38,591 nucleotides of DNA from Sedimentisphaerales bacterium. Its GTDB lineage: Bacteria > Planctomycetota > Phycisphaerae > Sedimentisphaerales > Anaerohalosphaeraceae. How positions within the stretch are numbered: position 1 is the stretch's first letter; every line of letters begins with the position of its first letter. Positions 27,726 through 37,333 of the stretch are shown here, piece by piece. The position numbers and the translations under genes were made by a program. The notes beneath the pieces were generated by a model. That model saw nothing but the letters and a program-made list of their open reading frames with translations. It ran no database searches and was not told the origin of the DNA. The DNA lies in the NCBI GenBank assembly GCA_028282905.1, contig JANQGW010000040.1:1-38591 (forward strand), written 5' to 3'.

Positions 27726-28744
27726 CAGCCGACAGCCATAATCCTGAGAAGGACTTTGTTGATGAATTAACCAGTCAATGGTTTGATTCGGAGTCACTTG
27801 ATTCGAAAGTAGATGAATTACCGAAAAAAACCGATGAAACATTCACAGCAGAACAGCTGAAGCGTGCCAATGAACTACGTCTGGTCCATTCTCTGCTATT
27901 ACAGCTTGCTGATCGAGAGGCGGCGGCTAAAGAACATCGAGTCCAAAGGGTGATGCAGAATATCGACGATGCAAAGCAAATGCCAGAGATGTTCCGTCGA
28001 ATTGCGCAGCCTTTTATTCGATATGGAATCGCAGCAATGATAATTATTGCTGCTGCAATCCTGTTTACAAAAATGCCGTCCAATACGGCGGTGGCAGCTA
28101 TTGATCAAATAATCGTCGCAATCGATCAGGCGAAAGATCGGACCTACGCGTTATCTTTTGAAAGAGAAGACCGAAGACAGGATCGCCCACCGATGCCGAG
28201 AGGAAAAGACAGACGTTCAGATTTGGATGGTGCGACCCTTTATCTTCGCGGCAGCAATCAGCATGTCCTTTATCGGTCAACAGCATCCGGGAAATTCTTA
28301 ATCAACGGCAGCGATGGCGTAACCAGCTGGCTGATCCGTCCGGATAAACCGTTATTGACCAGCAGTGACCCTCAGGCGTTTCCGATTCCGATCCCCGATG
28401 AATTGGCGAATATATTTTCATTGGATCTCAAATCCACCCTATTGCATATCCGGGAACATTATACGATAAAACATCTTGAAGAAGTGGTCGACGAGAAGCA
28501 ATCCAACGAGATGTTGCATTATCTGGATGCAAGAAAAATTACCCGGGAATTTGAAGGGCCTAAAAACATTGAAATTTGGGCGAATGCTCAAACCGGACTA
28601 TTATTAAGAATCGAATTTGCCAAAATCCATCTCCAGGATGATCCACACCCTAAAAGGCTGATAATCGACTTAATTGATCAAGAACAGCTATCAGATGACT
28701 GGTTTACACACCAGGCCCACTACCAATTGAAAAGAGAAAACTAA
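27722..28744 (+). CDS. Membrane protein, probable anti-sigma factor
   Basis: A 340-residue protein overlapping the sigma gene by 4 nt. Residues 1-98 are hydrophilic and probably cytoplasmic. One membrane segment lies at about 100-116 (YGIAAMIIIAAAILF). The outer part of about 220 residues looks beta-rich (TYALSFEREDRRQDRPP, YLRGSNQHVLYRST, IEIWANAQTGLLLRIEF), resembling the LolA/RseB-like sensor folds of some anti-sigma or regulator proteins. Topology and coupling to the sigma gene support an anti-sigma role; sequence similarity to a named family was not recognised. What it senses outside the membrane is unknown. Confidence 0.75.
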   Translation: MTADSHNPEKDFVDELTSQWFDSESLDSKVDELPKKTDETFTAEQLKRANELRLVHSLLLQLADREAAAKEHRVQRVMQNIDDAKQMPEMFRRIAQPFIRYGIAAMIIIAAAILFTKMPSNTAVAAIDQIIVAIDQAKDRTYALSFEREDRRQDRPPMPRGKDRRSDLDGATLYLRGSNQHVLYRSTASGKFLINGSDGVTSWLIRPDKPLLTSSDPQAFPIPIPDELANIFSLDLKSTLLHIREHYTIKHLEEVVDEKQSNEMLHYLDARKITREFEGPKNIEIWANAQTGLLLRIEFAKIHLQDDPHPKRLIIDLIDQEQLSDDWFTHQAHYQLKREN

Positions 28745-28826
28745 TATATTCACATGAGCATACAGATATTAATGCCTTAGCCTCCCCTGCCAAGGAAAAA
28801 GCCGCTATTTAATAATCAACCATAAT

Positions 28827-28862
28827 GTCACCCTTGCCTTAGGCGAATAAGGCAAAGGTGAC
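28827..28862. terminator. Hairpin, probable bidirectional terminator
   Basis: A 15-position stem with one C-A mismatch (GTCACC-c-TTGCCTTA against TAAGGCAA-a-GGTGAC, 6-nt loop). It lies 82 nt after the plus-strand anti-sigma gene and 28 nt after the small minus-strand frame ending at 28890. It can close both convergent transcripts, although neither side has a long T run. Confidence 0.55.
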
Positions 28863-28889
28863 CTGTTATTGTCGAAGGAAACATTTCTT

Positions 28890-29018
28890 CTACCTGCTGA
28901 CTATGTATATGATTTGGCTACCTTGAGAGATCGCCTTATTGCCCCCGCCATTGACCTGATCTGCCCACACCAAAAGAGTCACAAGAAAACCAAATGACAG
29001 GATAGATGAAAACTTCAT
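28890..29018 (-). CDS. Small exported peptide or truncated gene start
   Basis: A 42-residue frame beginning 17 nt after the GH43 gene on the same strand. It starts with a good signal peptide (MKFSSILSFGFLVTLLVWA) followed by only about 23 residues (DQVNGGGNKAISQGSQIIYI) and a TAG stop. GGATG lies just before the start. Either it is a small secreted peptide read with the GH43 gene or the surviving front of a lost exported enzyme; a terminator-like hairpin follows directly. No family was recognised. Confidence 0.4.
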   Translation of the reverse strand: MKFSSILSFGFLVTLLVWADQVNGGGNKAISQGSQIIYIVSR

Positions 29019-29034
29019 CTACATCCATTCTTGA

Positions 29035-31833
29035 CTAATAAACCCGAAACTCCCACAAGCCGGGCTCGCCCCGCAAGATGGTGACTCGTAGATATCGGGC
29101 GTGAACCCTTTTTTCATCGATATGCGGAGAGCGGAGAACTACCTCGTCGTGTCCCCCATAGGATTTCCAGCTCTTACCGTCCAGAGAATACTCCAACTTA
29201 TAGGCATGGCCTGCAGTTGGTTTCACAAAATAGGCCTCAGTGCGATTAATCTCACGGGATTCTCCGAGATCGAGCATCCACCATTTTTCCTTATCACCGG
29301 ATACAGCCATCCAGCGGCTACCATTGGAAGCATCAATTGCACAAGCAGGATCAAAGCTTTCCACACGGTCAAGCGTCTTGTCCGCTATCGGCGGCACCTT
29401 GTAATCTGGCCGGATTGAGGATGCGGTTGCCTGTCCCCGAACTGCAAGATTGGGGAAGGTTCCTGATACAGGACGCAAAGCACCTACCCCTTTCTTAGTC
29501 AAGTCGATAGGCTGAATCGTTCCATCCGCATTGAAATGCATCCTATCGGCAAAAATCTGCCGGTTGGTACCGGCCCGTCCGAATTCGAGGTAAATGAAAT
29601 ACCATTGATCCGATCCCTTTGGGCTGAAAAAACAGCCGTGGCCCGGACCCATTACGCCTTCCTGCTTATCCGTGCGGGCAATAATATGCTCTTTCGGAGC
29701 TTCCCACGGGCCAAGTGGCGAGGTTCGGCTTATCATGTAAGCGTATCGATATTCCTCGTGTCCCCCCAGCGTATAGAGGTAATAGTAAACACCCTTGCGT
29801 TTGAATAAAAATGGTCCCTCGGAATAGTGATGTTCCGGAGTTTCAATCAGAACCGTTTCTCCCTCGGGTGCAGTGAGGTCAGGATTTAGCTTGGTGATGC
29901 GTCGACGGGAATAGACCATGTACGCCTGTCCATCATCGTCAACAAACACTTCCGCATCAATTGGACTTACTGGATCAAGGGAAACCGATTTCCAACCAGT
30001 CAACCTGTTGATCGGCATACCGTCAACATGTAGAAACGGTCCCAAGGGGGAATCAGCTACAACAGCCGTAATCTTTCCATCGAGTGTCGGAAAGGAATAG
30101 TAGCGACCATCTTTTTTGACGATCGTGCTGGGTGCCCAGTACTTCGCGTCAAAATCCGCCGGGAAACTGGAACCCTCAAAACTCCAGTTCAGAAAATCTT
30201 TCGAGGTCCAGACGACCGGTATACCTGCAGTTTGCAAACCCTGTCCCCATCCATCAGTGGTAGCATAAAGGTAGAATGTACCGTCAATTTCTGAAATGCT
30301 CGGATCAGCAACTAGATCAGGAATCAATGCATTTCCAAATGGATTAGAAGGATATTCGGTAGTTTTCGTAATATTACTTAGCTTCGAATCATAAATAAAA
30401 TTGTCAAATTTCACACTGCCGCTTCCGGCGGCCATGAGGGCCGGTCGCAGAGCTAAGAATCCTTGGAAATTATTATGATGCATTCCCGATACGTCCAAGT
30501 TGGTGAGAAGGGTCATCCACGTTTTACCGTCAGCACTGGCGAGGAAATCACAGTGATTGTTCCGATTGACGATCTTCAGGAAAAAATGATTACCGAACTG
30601 GCTCGGAATGTCTGAGGATTCGTTCTCACCGCGATAGAGTGTGATAGTGTTGCCGTCTGAGGCTAAGCCTGCAAAGGCTCTTTCCGAGTAAAACAGCACC
30701 AGGCCGCCGGTTCCTCCATTTGACACATCCACCTCGATCTGTAATTCGTAAGCATGGTCAGAGGCAGTTACAAGCAGCAGTCGCGCATCTCTCGGACTCG
30801 TCCCCTTTGCTGTCAGATAGACGCTGCCGTCGCGGAGCGAAATTCCGGCATAATCCCGCCAGCTCATCCATTGCGGACCGAGTTCCTTTTTGGAAAAATC
30901 ATCAGAAAGTACCGGTCCGAGTTCAGGCTCGGATTTGAGTGGATGAGGCATCTTGGCAAGACGGGGCCAACCATCCTCAGTCCATTCTATGGGCTCAAGC
31001 AATGTCAGACGACCAAGCGGATGATGGCCGTTTTCATAAGCATGATAGACGACCCACCAGTCGTTGTCCACATCAGCAATCAAAGTGCCATGCCCCTTTG
31101 ACCACCACTGTTCATCAGCACTGTAGGTATGAACAAGCGGATTGTAAGGTGAGTTTTCCCAGGGGCCATCGATGCTTCTGGAGCGAGCCGTGACCGCCAT
31201 GTGACTGGTCGCAGGACCGGCGGTACCGCCCTCGGCTGAAATCATATAGAAATAGTCACCTTTTCGTACAATTTTCGGTGATTCAAGACAAAAACACTCT
31301 GTCTCCCATTCTTTGGGATACTGCCAGCCTTTGTAAATCTTTTCGGGTTTTCCGGTTACGACGAGGCCATCATCACTCAACGGAACGCGGTAGCCATCGG
31401 AAAGAAAGAGGTATCGTTTTCCGTCTTCGCCTACAGCATGCCCAGGATCAATACGCCCAACTTTAAGATCAATCGGAGCACTCCACGGCCCTAAAATATT
31501 GTCGGACCAAATGACCCAGTTCGATCCCGCATCAGGGTAGTAAATGTAATACCTGCCATTATGCTTAACCAAATCAGGAGCATAGGCTGAACCTTTGACC
31601 GAGGTCTTGGTTCTTGTAAGAGGTTGCCAATTAACGAGATCGGTGGAATGCCATATAAGAAAACCAGGTGCATAAGAGAAGGGTGAATGGGTCATATAAT
31701 AATCATTACCATCTCGAATGATCGTCGGATCAGGATAATCACCACGAAGAATAGCCTGTGGATATCTTTCGGCCCACAGCAATCCCGACAGAAATATCAA
31801 GCTAAGCAAAGCACTATAAATAAGTTTTTTCAT
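29035..31833 (-). CDS. Exported enzyme with two GH43 modules and a C-terminal F5/8-type domain
   Basis: A 932-residue secreted enzyme (signal peptide about 1-21). Module 1, residues 24-300, is a GH43 propeller with Asp35 (DYPDPTIIR), Asp129 (GRIDPGH) and Glu184 (CLESPKI). A beta-sandwich of the kind attached to GH43 beta-xylosidases follows at about 305-485. Module 2, residues 500-770, is another GH43 propeller with Asp510 (VADPSIS), Asp626 (SPIDAEVF) and Glu672 (YSEGPFLF). The last 130 residues form an F5/8 type C (CBM32-like) domain ending ARYLRVTIL, GLWEFRVY. Both catalytic triads look intact. Expected substrates are arabino- or xylo-linked side chains. No copy of the 36-bp operator lies directly upstream. 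Confidence 0.9.
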   Translation of the reverse strand: MKKLIYSALLSLIFLSGLLWAERYPQAILRGDYPDPTIIRDGNDYYMTHSPFSYAPGFLIWHSTDLVNWQPLTRTKTSVKGSAYAPDLVKHNGRYYIYYPDAGSNWVIWSDNILGPWSAPIDLKVGRIDPGHAVGEDGKRYLFLSDGYRVPLSDDGLVVTGKPEKIYKGWQYPKEWETECFCLESPKIVRKGDYFYMISAEGGTAGPATSHMAVTARSRSIDGPWENSPYNPLVHTYSADEQWWSKGHGTLIADVDNDWWVVYHAYENGHHPLGRLTLLEPIEWTEDGWPRLAKMPHPLKSEPELGPVLSDDFSKKELGPQWMSWRDYAGISLRDGSVYLTAKGTSPRDARLLLVTASDHAYELQIEVDVSNGGTGGLVLFYSERAFAGLASDGNTITLYRGENESSDIPSQFGNHFFLKIVNRNNHCDFLASADGKTWMTLLTNLDVSGMHHNNFQGFLALRPALMAAGSGSVKFDNFIYDSKLSNITKTTEYPSNPFGNALIPDLVADPSISEIDGTFYLYATTDGWGQGLQTAGIPVVWTSKDFLNWSFEGSSFPADFDAKYWAPSTIVKKDGRYYSFPTLDGKITAVVADSPLGPFLHVDGMPINRLTGWKSVSLDPVSPIDAEVFVDDDGQAYMVYSRRRITKLNPDLTAPEGETVLIETPEHHYSEGPFLFKRKGVYYYLYTLGGHEEYRYAYMISRTSPLGPWEAPKEHIIARTDKQEGVMGPGHGCFFSPKGSDQWYFIYLEFGRAGTNRQIFADRMHFNADGTIQPIDLTKKGVGALRPVSGTFPNLAVRGQATASSIRPDYKVPPIADKTLDRVESFDPACAIDASNGSRWMAVSGDKEKWWMLDLGESREINRTEAYFVKPTAGHAYKLEYSLDGKSWKSYGGHDEVVLRSPHIDEKRVHARYLRVTILRGEPGLWEFRVY

Positions 31834-31990
31834 TTTACTGCGTCCCCTATTTTTTCAGTTAAATACTTATAATAACGATGTGTTTTCCTAATTGTCATAT
31901 GTCATTTTCAAACCCCAATGCTTGGCTGAGCGTTCAACCGCTTGCTTGGTCAAATGAATATAACTGAGCCGGAACATCTGATTTTTACCT

Positions 31991-32482
31991 TTACGAAATT
32001 TCCGTTAACCACCTTAATTCGGCTAACATCGCGGTTATATCTATTATTTTGACTAATCGCTTCTGATCAGAAAGACGGTTAATTATAAAATACTGTTTGA
32101 TATCAGGCTTCCAGTTTCTCGTGGATTGGAAGTCTCGAACTTTGACATTTGCAATATCTAAATAACCGTCGATCAGAAGTCCACACTTGTTTCTTTCTAC
32201 ATATAAGTCTGATTCAACAATGATGATCATATCTGCCTGAGATTTTGTCGGAGTTTTATGATCCCCAAATCTTAATTGAAGATCAATGACCGGCATACTC
32301 TCTCCTCCCCATTCAATAAATCCAACCACAGAAGGGATTGGATTGTCGACAGACCGGAGACAGGACTGGTACCCCACTTTCGTGCCTTTGATTGTATTCG
32401 TATCCAGCGCATACAATTCATCTGTTACCATAAAAACATAAAATGTATGTATATCTCCAAAAACATCCCTGTCCATATCCAT
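31991..32482 (-). CDS. CheW-like chemotaxis adaptor protein
   Basis: A 163-residue single-domain protein with CheW features: HTFYVFMVTDELYALDTNTI at the start, VVGFIEWGGESMPVIDLQLRFG in the middle (the conserved G..PVIDL block), MIIIVESDLYVERNKCGLLIDG and a final VKIIDITAML. CheW links chemoreceptors to the kinase CheA, but no receptor, CheA or CheY gene is in the window. The start is ATG 32482, with AAAGGAGG just upstream; ATG 32476 is also possible. It sits between two glycosidase genes on the same strand, a strange place for a chemotaxis gene. Confidence 0.85.
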   Translation of the reverse strand: MDMDRDVFGDIHTFYVFMVTDELYALDTNTIKGTKVGYQSCLRSVDNPIPSVVGFIEWGGESMPVIDLQLRFGDHKTPTKSQADMIIIVESDLYVERNKCGLLIDGYLDIANVKVRDFQSTRNWKPDIKQYFIINRLSDQKRLVKIIDITAMLAELRWLTEIS

Positions 32483-32610
32483 GGATCCTCCTTTTTCAAA
32501 CTCATTCTCATTAAAACACCAATATTTCTCCACTTGATTATGTTGTCATGAAACCGGTTGCACTACTATTCATCCGATACCTATTAGGATGTAAACTTTT
32601 GACAAATTTT

Positions 32611-34560
32611 TTATTTTATTACCATAACGAAACCGCCATTAGATGACATCGAGATTGTTGGATTGAGCATCGCCGTTTTTTCCGTGCCTGTTTTCACAAA
32701 GGTTCTGTTCGGACCGTCGCTAATCATAGTTGCTATCGCATCTTTCGCCAGGAACGACAAGTCCAGTGTCACTTGTTTTTCTTTGCCAGTGCCGTTGATG
32801 CCGCCAATATACCATGTGTCACCGGAGCGTCGGGCTATAACTGTGAACTCGCCGGGATAGCCGTCAACCAAACGGGTTTCGTCCCAGGCAACGGGAACTT
32901 TTTGCAGGAACTCCACGACAAAATCCGGCATCATACTGGATTCATCCGGAGATAGAGCAAAGTGCTGTATGCCCGATTCAAACACTATCGACAGCGCCAG
33001 TTCGAAGACGGGCGTTGTGACCAGTTTTACTTTTCTAACACTTGAGTTGAACATGGTTGGCGTAAAGTCCATTGAGCCAATGACGTTGCGTGAGAACGGC
33101 AGGATACAGCAATGCTGCGGCTGCAGGTCAGCGTTTTTTTGTTCGAATGTGCAGTATTCCATGCCCTTGACTGATTCCATGGTCGCGAGGTTTGGATATG
33201 TTCGCTGCCAGCCGCGGGGAATGGTCGTGCCATGACAGTTAACCATAATACCGTAATCGGCAGCATCTTTGAAAATATCGAGATAGAGCTTCATCGTAGC
33301 CTGTTTGTCACCACCAAAAAAGTCAACCTTGACACCTTTGACACCCATTTTCTGAAGGATTGCAAATTCTTTGCGACGGATGTTGCGATCGTGCATTTTA
33401 TCCCGTGGAGTCATTGACGCCGTATTCCAGGGTCCGTTAGAGTTGTACCATAGTATAACGTCGACGTTTTTGGCATTGGCCTTACTAACGAATTCGGCCA
33501 TCTGTTCATAGCTTATCCTTTTGTCCCAGGTGCAGTCGACGAGGATGTACTGCCATTTCATCTTAGCGGCAAAGTCCAGATACATATTTGCGTATTCCAA
33601 TGTCGCACTCTCATCACCGTAGCGAATCCAGTGCCAGGCAGCCTTGCCCGGCTTGATGAAGTCAGTATCCTTAAGCTTACATGGAGCAGCAACATCAGTC
33701 ATCAGTGTAGAGCTGACAAGAGTATTCAGAGTATCGCCAATAATCAGCACACGCCAAGGCGATTGAAATGGTGTTGCAATCACGGGAGCGATGGGATCAA
33801 CGTCGCCACGATGTTCTTCGATGTGCGGGAAGGCAATGTTATAAACGCCGCCTTTGGAGTCTTTTGCAAGTCGTGTTGCACAGTAGTTCTCGTCGACATC
33901 GCTGTCACAGATCAATACCCAAACATTGCCGACAGTCTTAAACAAAGCCGGAAAACACCACCCCTCGCTTAGCGGCGACGGCTGCCCCACGGGACCGACA
34001 ACATAGTGTTCTTCATATGAGGGTTGCGTTTTGCACCAGCCGGACTTGCCTGCCGGCATCGGATGCAGCCATGAAATGGTTGTCGGATCGAAACTGAACG
34101 CTGTTTTTTCCTGTGTCACCGAGAGGGGTTTATTCAAATCACCCGGCAGCGCATACCGAAACGCGACGCCATCGTTGGAAACCTGGAAAATGATCTGCAT
34201 GACGTTGCCGGCCTCATTTGTCAGCGTGAACACTCGTCGGTTAGCGGTGTAGTTGCACTGTTTTTGCTTGCCGGAGAGCATGGTGTAACGGTCGTTGACT
34301 TTCTCGATCTTTGAGTTACTTTCCAGTGTCAGATTTTCAGCAAAGGAAGTTTTATCCAGAACCAAACCCAGCCTGGAAGGCCTGATGGCGTCTTTACCGT
34401 CAAATTTAACTGAATACAGAGGCGTTCCTTTAGCATTAAGTTTAAAGGTCACACTCAGCCGACCGTCTGGGCTTGAGACTTTATTCCCCATGGCGAAGAC
34501 ACTGCTGAAGATTAAAAGGACAAAGAGGATTACCACAGGAAATTTACTATACTTTAACAT
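32611..34560 (-). CDS. Exported GH97 glycosidase (retaining type)
   Basis: A 649-residue protein with a signal peptide (about 1-23) and a complete single GH97 module, close to the usual family length. The N-terminal sandwich starts at VSSPDGRLSVTFKLN. The barrel carries MGVKGVKVDFFGGD with likely nucleophile Asp413 and TMESVKGMEY with likely acid/base Glu462, at nearly the same numbers as in the Bacteroides alpha-galactosidase BtGH97b. These residues place it in the retaining group, so alpha-galactose or beta-L-arabinopyranose is a better guess than glucose. GGAGG lies 8 nt before the ATG. It follows the M60-like gene after 137 nt, perhaps in one transcript. Confidence 0.9.
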   Translation of the reverse strand: MLKYSKFPVVILFVLLIFSSVFAMGNKVSSPDGRLSVTFKLNAKGTPLYSVKFDGKDAIRPSRLGLVLDKTSFAENLTLESNSKIEKVNDRYTMLSGKQKQCNYTANRRVFTLTNEAGNVMQIIFQVSNDGVAFRYALPGDLNKPLSVTQEKTAFSFDPTTISWLHPMPAGKSGWCKTQPSYEEHYVVGPVGQPSPLSEGWCFPALFKTVGNVWVLICDSDVDENYCATRLAKDSKGGVYNIAFPHIEEHRGDVDPIAPVIATPFQSPWRVLIIGDTLNTLVSSTLMTDVAAPCKLKDTDFIKPGKAAWHWIRYGDESATLEYANMYLDFAAKMKWQYILVDCTWDKRISYEQMAEFVSKANAKNVDVILWYNSNGPWNTASMTPRDKMHDRNIRRKEFAILQKMGVKGVKVDFFGGDKQATMKLYLDIFKDAADYGIMVNCHGTTIPRGWQRTYPNLATMESVKGMEYCTFEQKNADLQPQHCCILPFSRNVIGSMDFTPTMFNSSVRKVKLVTTPVFELALSIVFESGIQHFALSPDESSMMPDFVVEFLQKVPVAWDETRLVDGYPGEFTVIARRSGDTWYIGGINGTGKEKQVTLDLSFLAKDAIATMISDGPNRTFVKTGTEKTAMLNPTISMSSNGGFVMVIK

Positions 34561-34697
34561 TTAAGATACCTCCGAAATATTTTTTTAGCTTTCAAATAAA
34601 CTCAACATATCTCCTGCATAGGAACACAATATGTTTTTTTTCGAGATCATCGGTTGCTGCATATGCAATAAACATGACCATTAACGATTTAGCTGAA

Positions 34698-36908
34698 TTA
34701 TTTGACCATTGACGCGGTTGATTTTACTTGCATTTCTTCCGGCAGCCAGACAGGTAAATGGCTGATCTGTTTTTTTGCATTTTCTGAAACCGGAACATTC
34801 CATGCATCAAAGAAAGGCCCAAGATTATAACCGATTGTTTTTGAAAATCGAACCATCCATTGATCGCGTTTCTCTGGATCACTTTTAGGGCGTTGGCTGT
34901 GAGACAAAGAGTGATACTCCGCAAAGACCTGTTTATATGCTTGCCAGCCGAATTCCCGCTGAAGCTGTAGATACATAACAAGTGCCAGAAATGGATCGGT
35001 TTTCCACTGGTTAAAATCCCGCCCGCTTGATACGTATTTGTCATATTTTTGTCGCTGTTTTTCCAGATCCAACTGCCCTTTTTCCGGAGAAATACCGCAA
35101 ACCGTGTCATAGATGTATGTTGTAAACAGATTAACAGTGACTTCAACGGTACCGCTGAAGGTCAAGTCGTGATTTTGATGATTGTGCCCCAGTTCATGAA
35201 ACAATCCCCAACTTCCCTTGAGCAGATGGTCGCGATCAACCAATTTGGCATATTGATCCGAATGTGTCATGATCGGATACCCCGAATGCATATACCCGCC
35301 GCTAATCTGCACATCCGGGACAATGCGTTCAGGGCTCGATCTATCACGGCTAATAGCTGCCAAATCCGCACACGCATCCAGAATATTATCCCAAATATCC
35401 ATTAGTTTTGACGGATCATCAAGCATTCGGATATTTGCCGATGGTACGGTAATGATAATTTTATCTGTGGCCAGTTCAGCCCAGGGACCAGGAGCGTTTC
35501 GGACACTCTGCTTCCATTCGCCTAAATCAGTTTTACCATGAACATAAAACGGCGACTCAACGGCCCCGCTAATGCCAACTTTGATTGTTCCCAGCATACA
35601 GTGATTCGGCACCTCAATATAAATCAATCCACCAAAGGCATTAGCTGTGACCGTTATTGGCTTAGAAATCGCAACACTGCGCGTTACTTCCGGGCAACGT
35701 TTCCACTCGTCATTTTGCCAGATTTTATCCTCATGTGCGCCAATGCGAATATTGAGATTCTTTGCCGAAACCGATGGATCGACCTGAACAACAATAGTCT
35801 CACCTGGCGCAGCATAAAGTCCGGTACTGTGCCATCGTGGAATTGTGGTGTCAATCTCCAATGTCTTTTTCACCCGCTTGGCATCTGCGGGAACTGAACC
35901 GGGAAAAAATTCAGCCGCCGGGTGTGCAGAAAGTTTTTCTGCCTCAGTCTTTTGTATCTGTTGCATTTGTCGACTGACCAATAATCGCTCTATCACATCC
36001 TGCTCCCTTAACGGCTTCCCGGGAGAAGGAATGATTTCACCAGTCCACAGCTTTTCAGCCTGGGCAATCTTTGGCAAGAAGATCGTATCATTTTCCGGCA
36101 ATGAACGGATCGCCAATGCCAGCGTTACGCTGATTTGTTTGGCATCGGATCCCGCGAAATTTGCATTCTCTTGACCAAGCAGGCGTTTAAGCGATCGTGA
36201 CGCATTTAATAGGTTTTCATCAAAGGGCTTTGTTAAATAGCCTTCACCGCAGGTTCTGTGTGCCATGCCGTCCGCCCAGATCAGCCCCATCGCTGTCAGC
36301 AGTTGGTTCGCGGGAAAATCAGAACGCAGGCTTTTACCGGGGTTAAGCTGCTTCCAGCCCCATCCCAACCCGGCGATAATCATCCCCCCCCCATCAGCAA
36401 CAAATGCATCAAAGCTTTTGACGTTCTTAGCCTTGACCTGTCCGGCTGAAAGAACAAGAATATCGACAGAGTTAAGATTTTCTAAGTTCACACTGCGAGC
36501 ATCAATTTTTTGACCAGTAAGATAATCCGTGAGCATTTTATTTTGAAAGACACCAACCACCGGGCATTTCTTTTCTTTATTGGTCCATTGGATACAGTTC
36601 TTAAAAAATCTCAGAGTATCAACCTGCTGAAGCGTTGATGGCCCCAGGTAATCATTGTGTCCGAACGCCACGATGCGTCCTTGACCGTACCTGGCAGCAG
36701 CCACCACGGGTAGTTTTACATCCCTTTGCGCACCGGTAATCACCGCAAAGGCCTGGTCGCCGAATACACAAACCGGCCCTGGCGATCCGGCGATCCCGAT
36801 TTTCTCAACATCTTGTCGTAGAAAATCAATGTCTGTATTTGAACCAATTGCCAAAGATGCGATAGCGACTAACATGATAAATATATAAATGACATTATTC
36901 TTTTTCAT
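34698..36908 (-). CDS. Exported M60-like (TCAF/enhancin-type) zinc metallopeptidase
   Basis: A 736-residue protein with a signal peptide (about 1-22). Residues 35-215 look like the class I glutamine-amidotransferase-like fold that precedes many M60-like domains (ARYGQGRIVAFGHNDYL, VDILVLSAGQV, GGGMIIAGLGWGW). A beta-sandwich with TGLYAAPGETIVVQV follows near 360-480. The peptidase domain carries zinc motif HELGH at 571-575 and the third ligand Glu589, the M60 pattern HExxH...E. Characterised M60 enzymes cut glycoproteins such as mucins. Beside GH127, GH97 and GH51 enzymes, a plant arabinosylated glycoprotein is a plausible target. AGGAT lies before the ATG. Operator copy 3 lies about 425 bp upstream. 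Confidence 0.88.
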   Translation of the reverse strand: MKKNNVIYIFIMLVAIASLAIGSNTDIDFLRQDVEKIGIAGSPGPVCVFGDQAFAVITGAQRDVKLPVVAAARYGQGRIVAFGHNDYLGPSTLQQVDTLRFFKNCIQWTNKEKKCPVVGVFQNKMLTDYLTGQKIDARSVNLENLNSVDILVLSAGQVKAKNVKSFDAFVADGGGMIIAGLGWGWKQLNPGKSLRSDFPANQLLTAMGLIWADGMAHRTCGEGYLTKPFDENLLNASRSLKRLLGQENANFAGSDAKQISVTLALAIRSLPENDTIFLPKIAQAEKLWTGEIIPSPGKPLREQDVIERLLVSRQMQQIQKTEAEKLSAHPAAEFFPGSVPADAKRVKKTLEIDTTIPRWHSTGLYAAPGETIVVQVDPSVSAKNLNIRIGAHEDKIWQNDEWKRCPEVTRSVAISKPITVTANAFGGLIYIEVPNHCMLGTIKVGISGAVESPFYVHGKTDLGEWKQSVRNAPGPWAELATDKIIITVPSANIRMLDDPSKLMDIWDNILDACADLAAISRDRSSPERIVPDVQISGGYMHSGYPIMTHSDQYAKLVDRDHLLKGSWGLFHELGHNHQNHDLTFSGTVEVTVNLFTTYIYDTVCGISPEKGQLDLEKQRQKYDKYVSSGRDFNQWKTDPFLALVMYLQLQREFGWQAYKQVFAEYHSLSHSQRPKSDPEKRDQWMVRFSKTIGYNLGPFFDAWNVPVSENAKKQISHLPVWLPEEMQVKSTASMVK

Positions 36909-37302
36909 TAGAATATCCTATAATAAAGCCTTAGAGATTAATGCAAAACAGCAACAGTATAGCAGCATACCAAAAAGTTTGAGTTGTGTTTGACGTCATT
37001 TGAAAACAGGAACTAAAATGCAAATTTACTTATAAATTAAACAGAAGCAAAATCAATCAACATTGATATTCAAGCTGCCATTTCCCTTTCAGACGCTTAA
37101 AAACACTATTAACTCCTTATAACATTTTTAATATTTACAAAACTCACAGCCCAAAATGATTCTACTTAGGAGATGTGCATCCACAAATGTTAGGAGACAA
37201 TAATATTTTTATTGAAGACGAATCTGAAACTTATTTTGCCGCCATTGGCTTGGCAATACACTCAATGCCAAGATTTAGTAGAATCACGGATGAATCGGAC
37301 TC

Positions 37303-37308
37303 AATATA
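37303..37308 (-). promoter_or_regulatory. Predicted -10 box toward the M60 peptidase gene
   Basis: TATATT on the minus strand, 25 nt downstream of operator copy 3. It predicts a start near 37296 and an unusually long leader of nearly 390 nt before the peptidase ATG. Confidence 0.4.
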
Positions 37309-37333
37309 CATTAAGAAACCAACAATCCCAAAA

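Noticed and set aside
34658..34667. Palindrome TGCATATGCA before the GH97 gene
   Set aside because: Ten bases only, unique among the promoters here, and expected by chance in AT-rich DNA.
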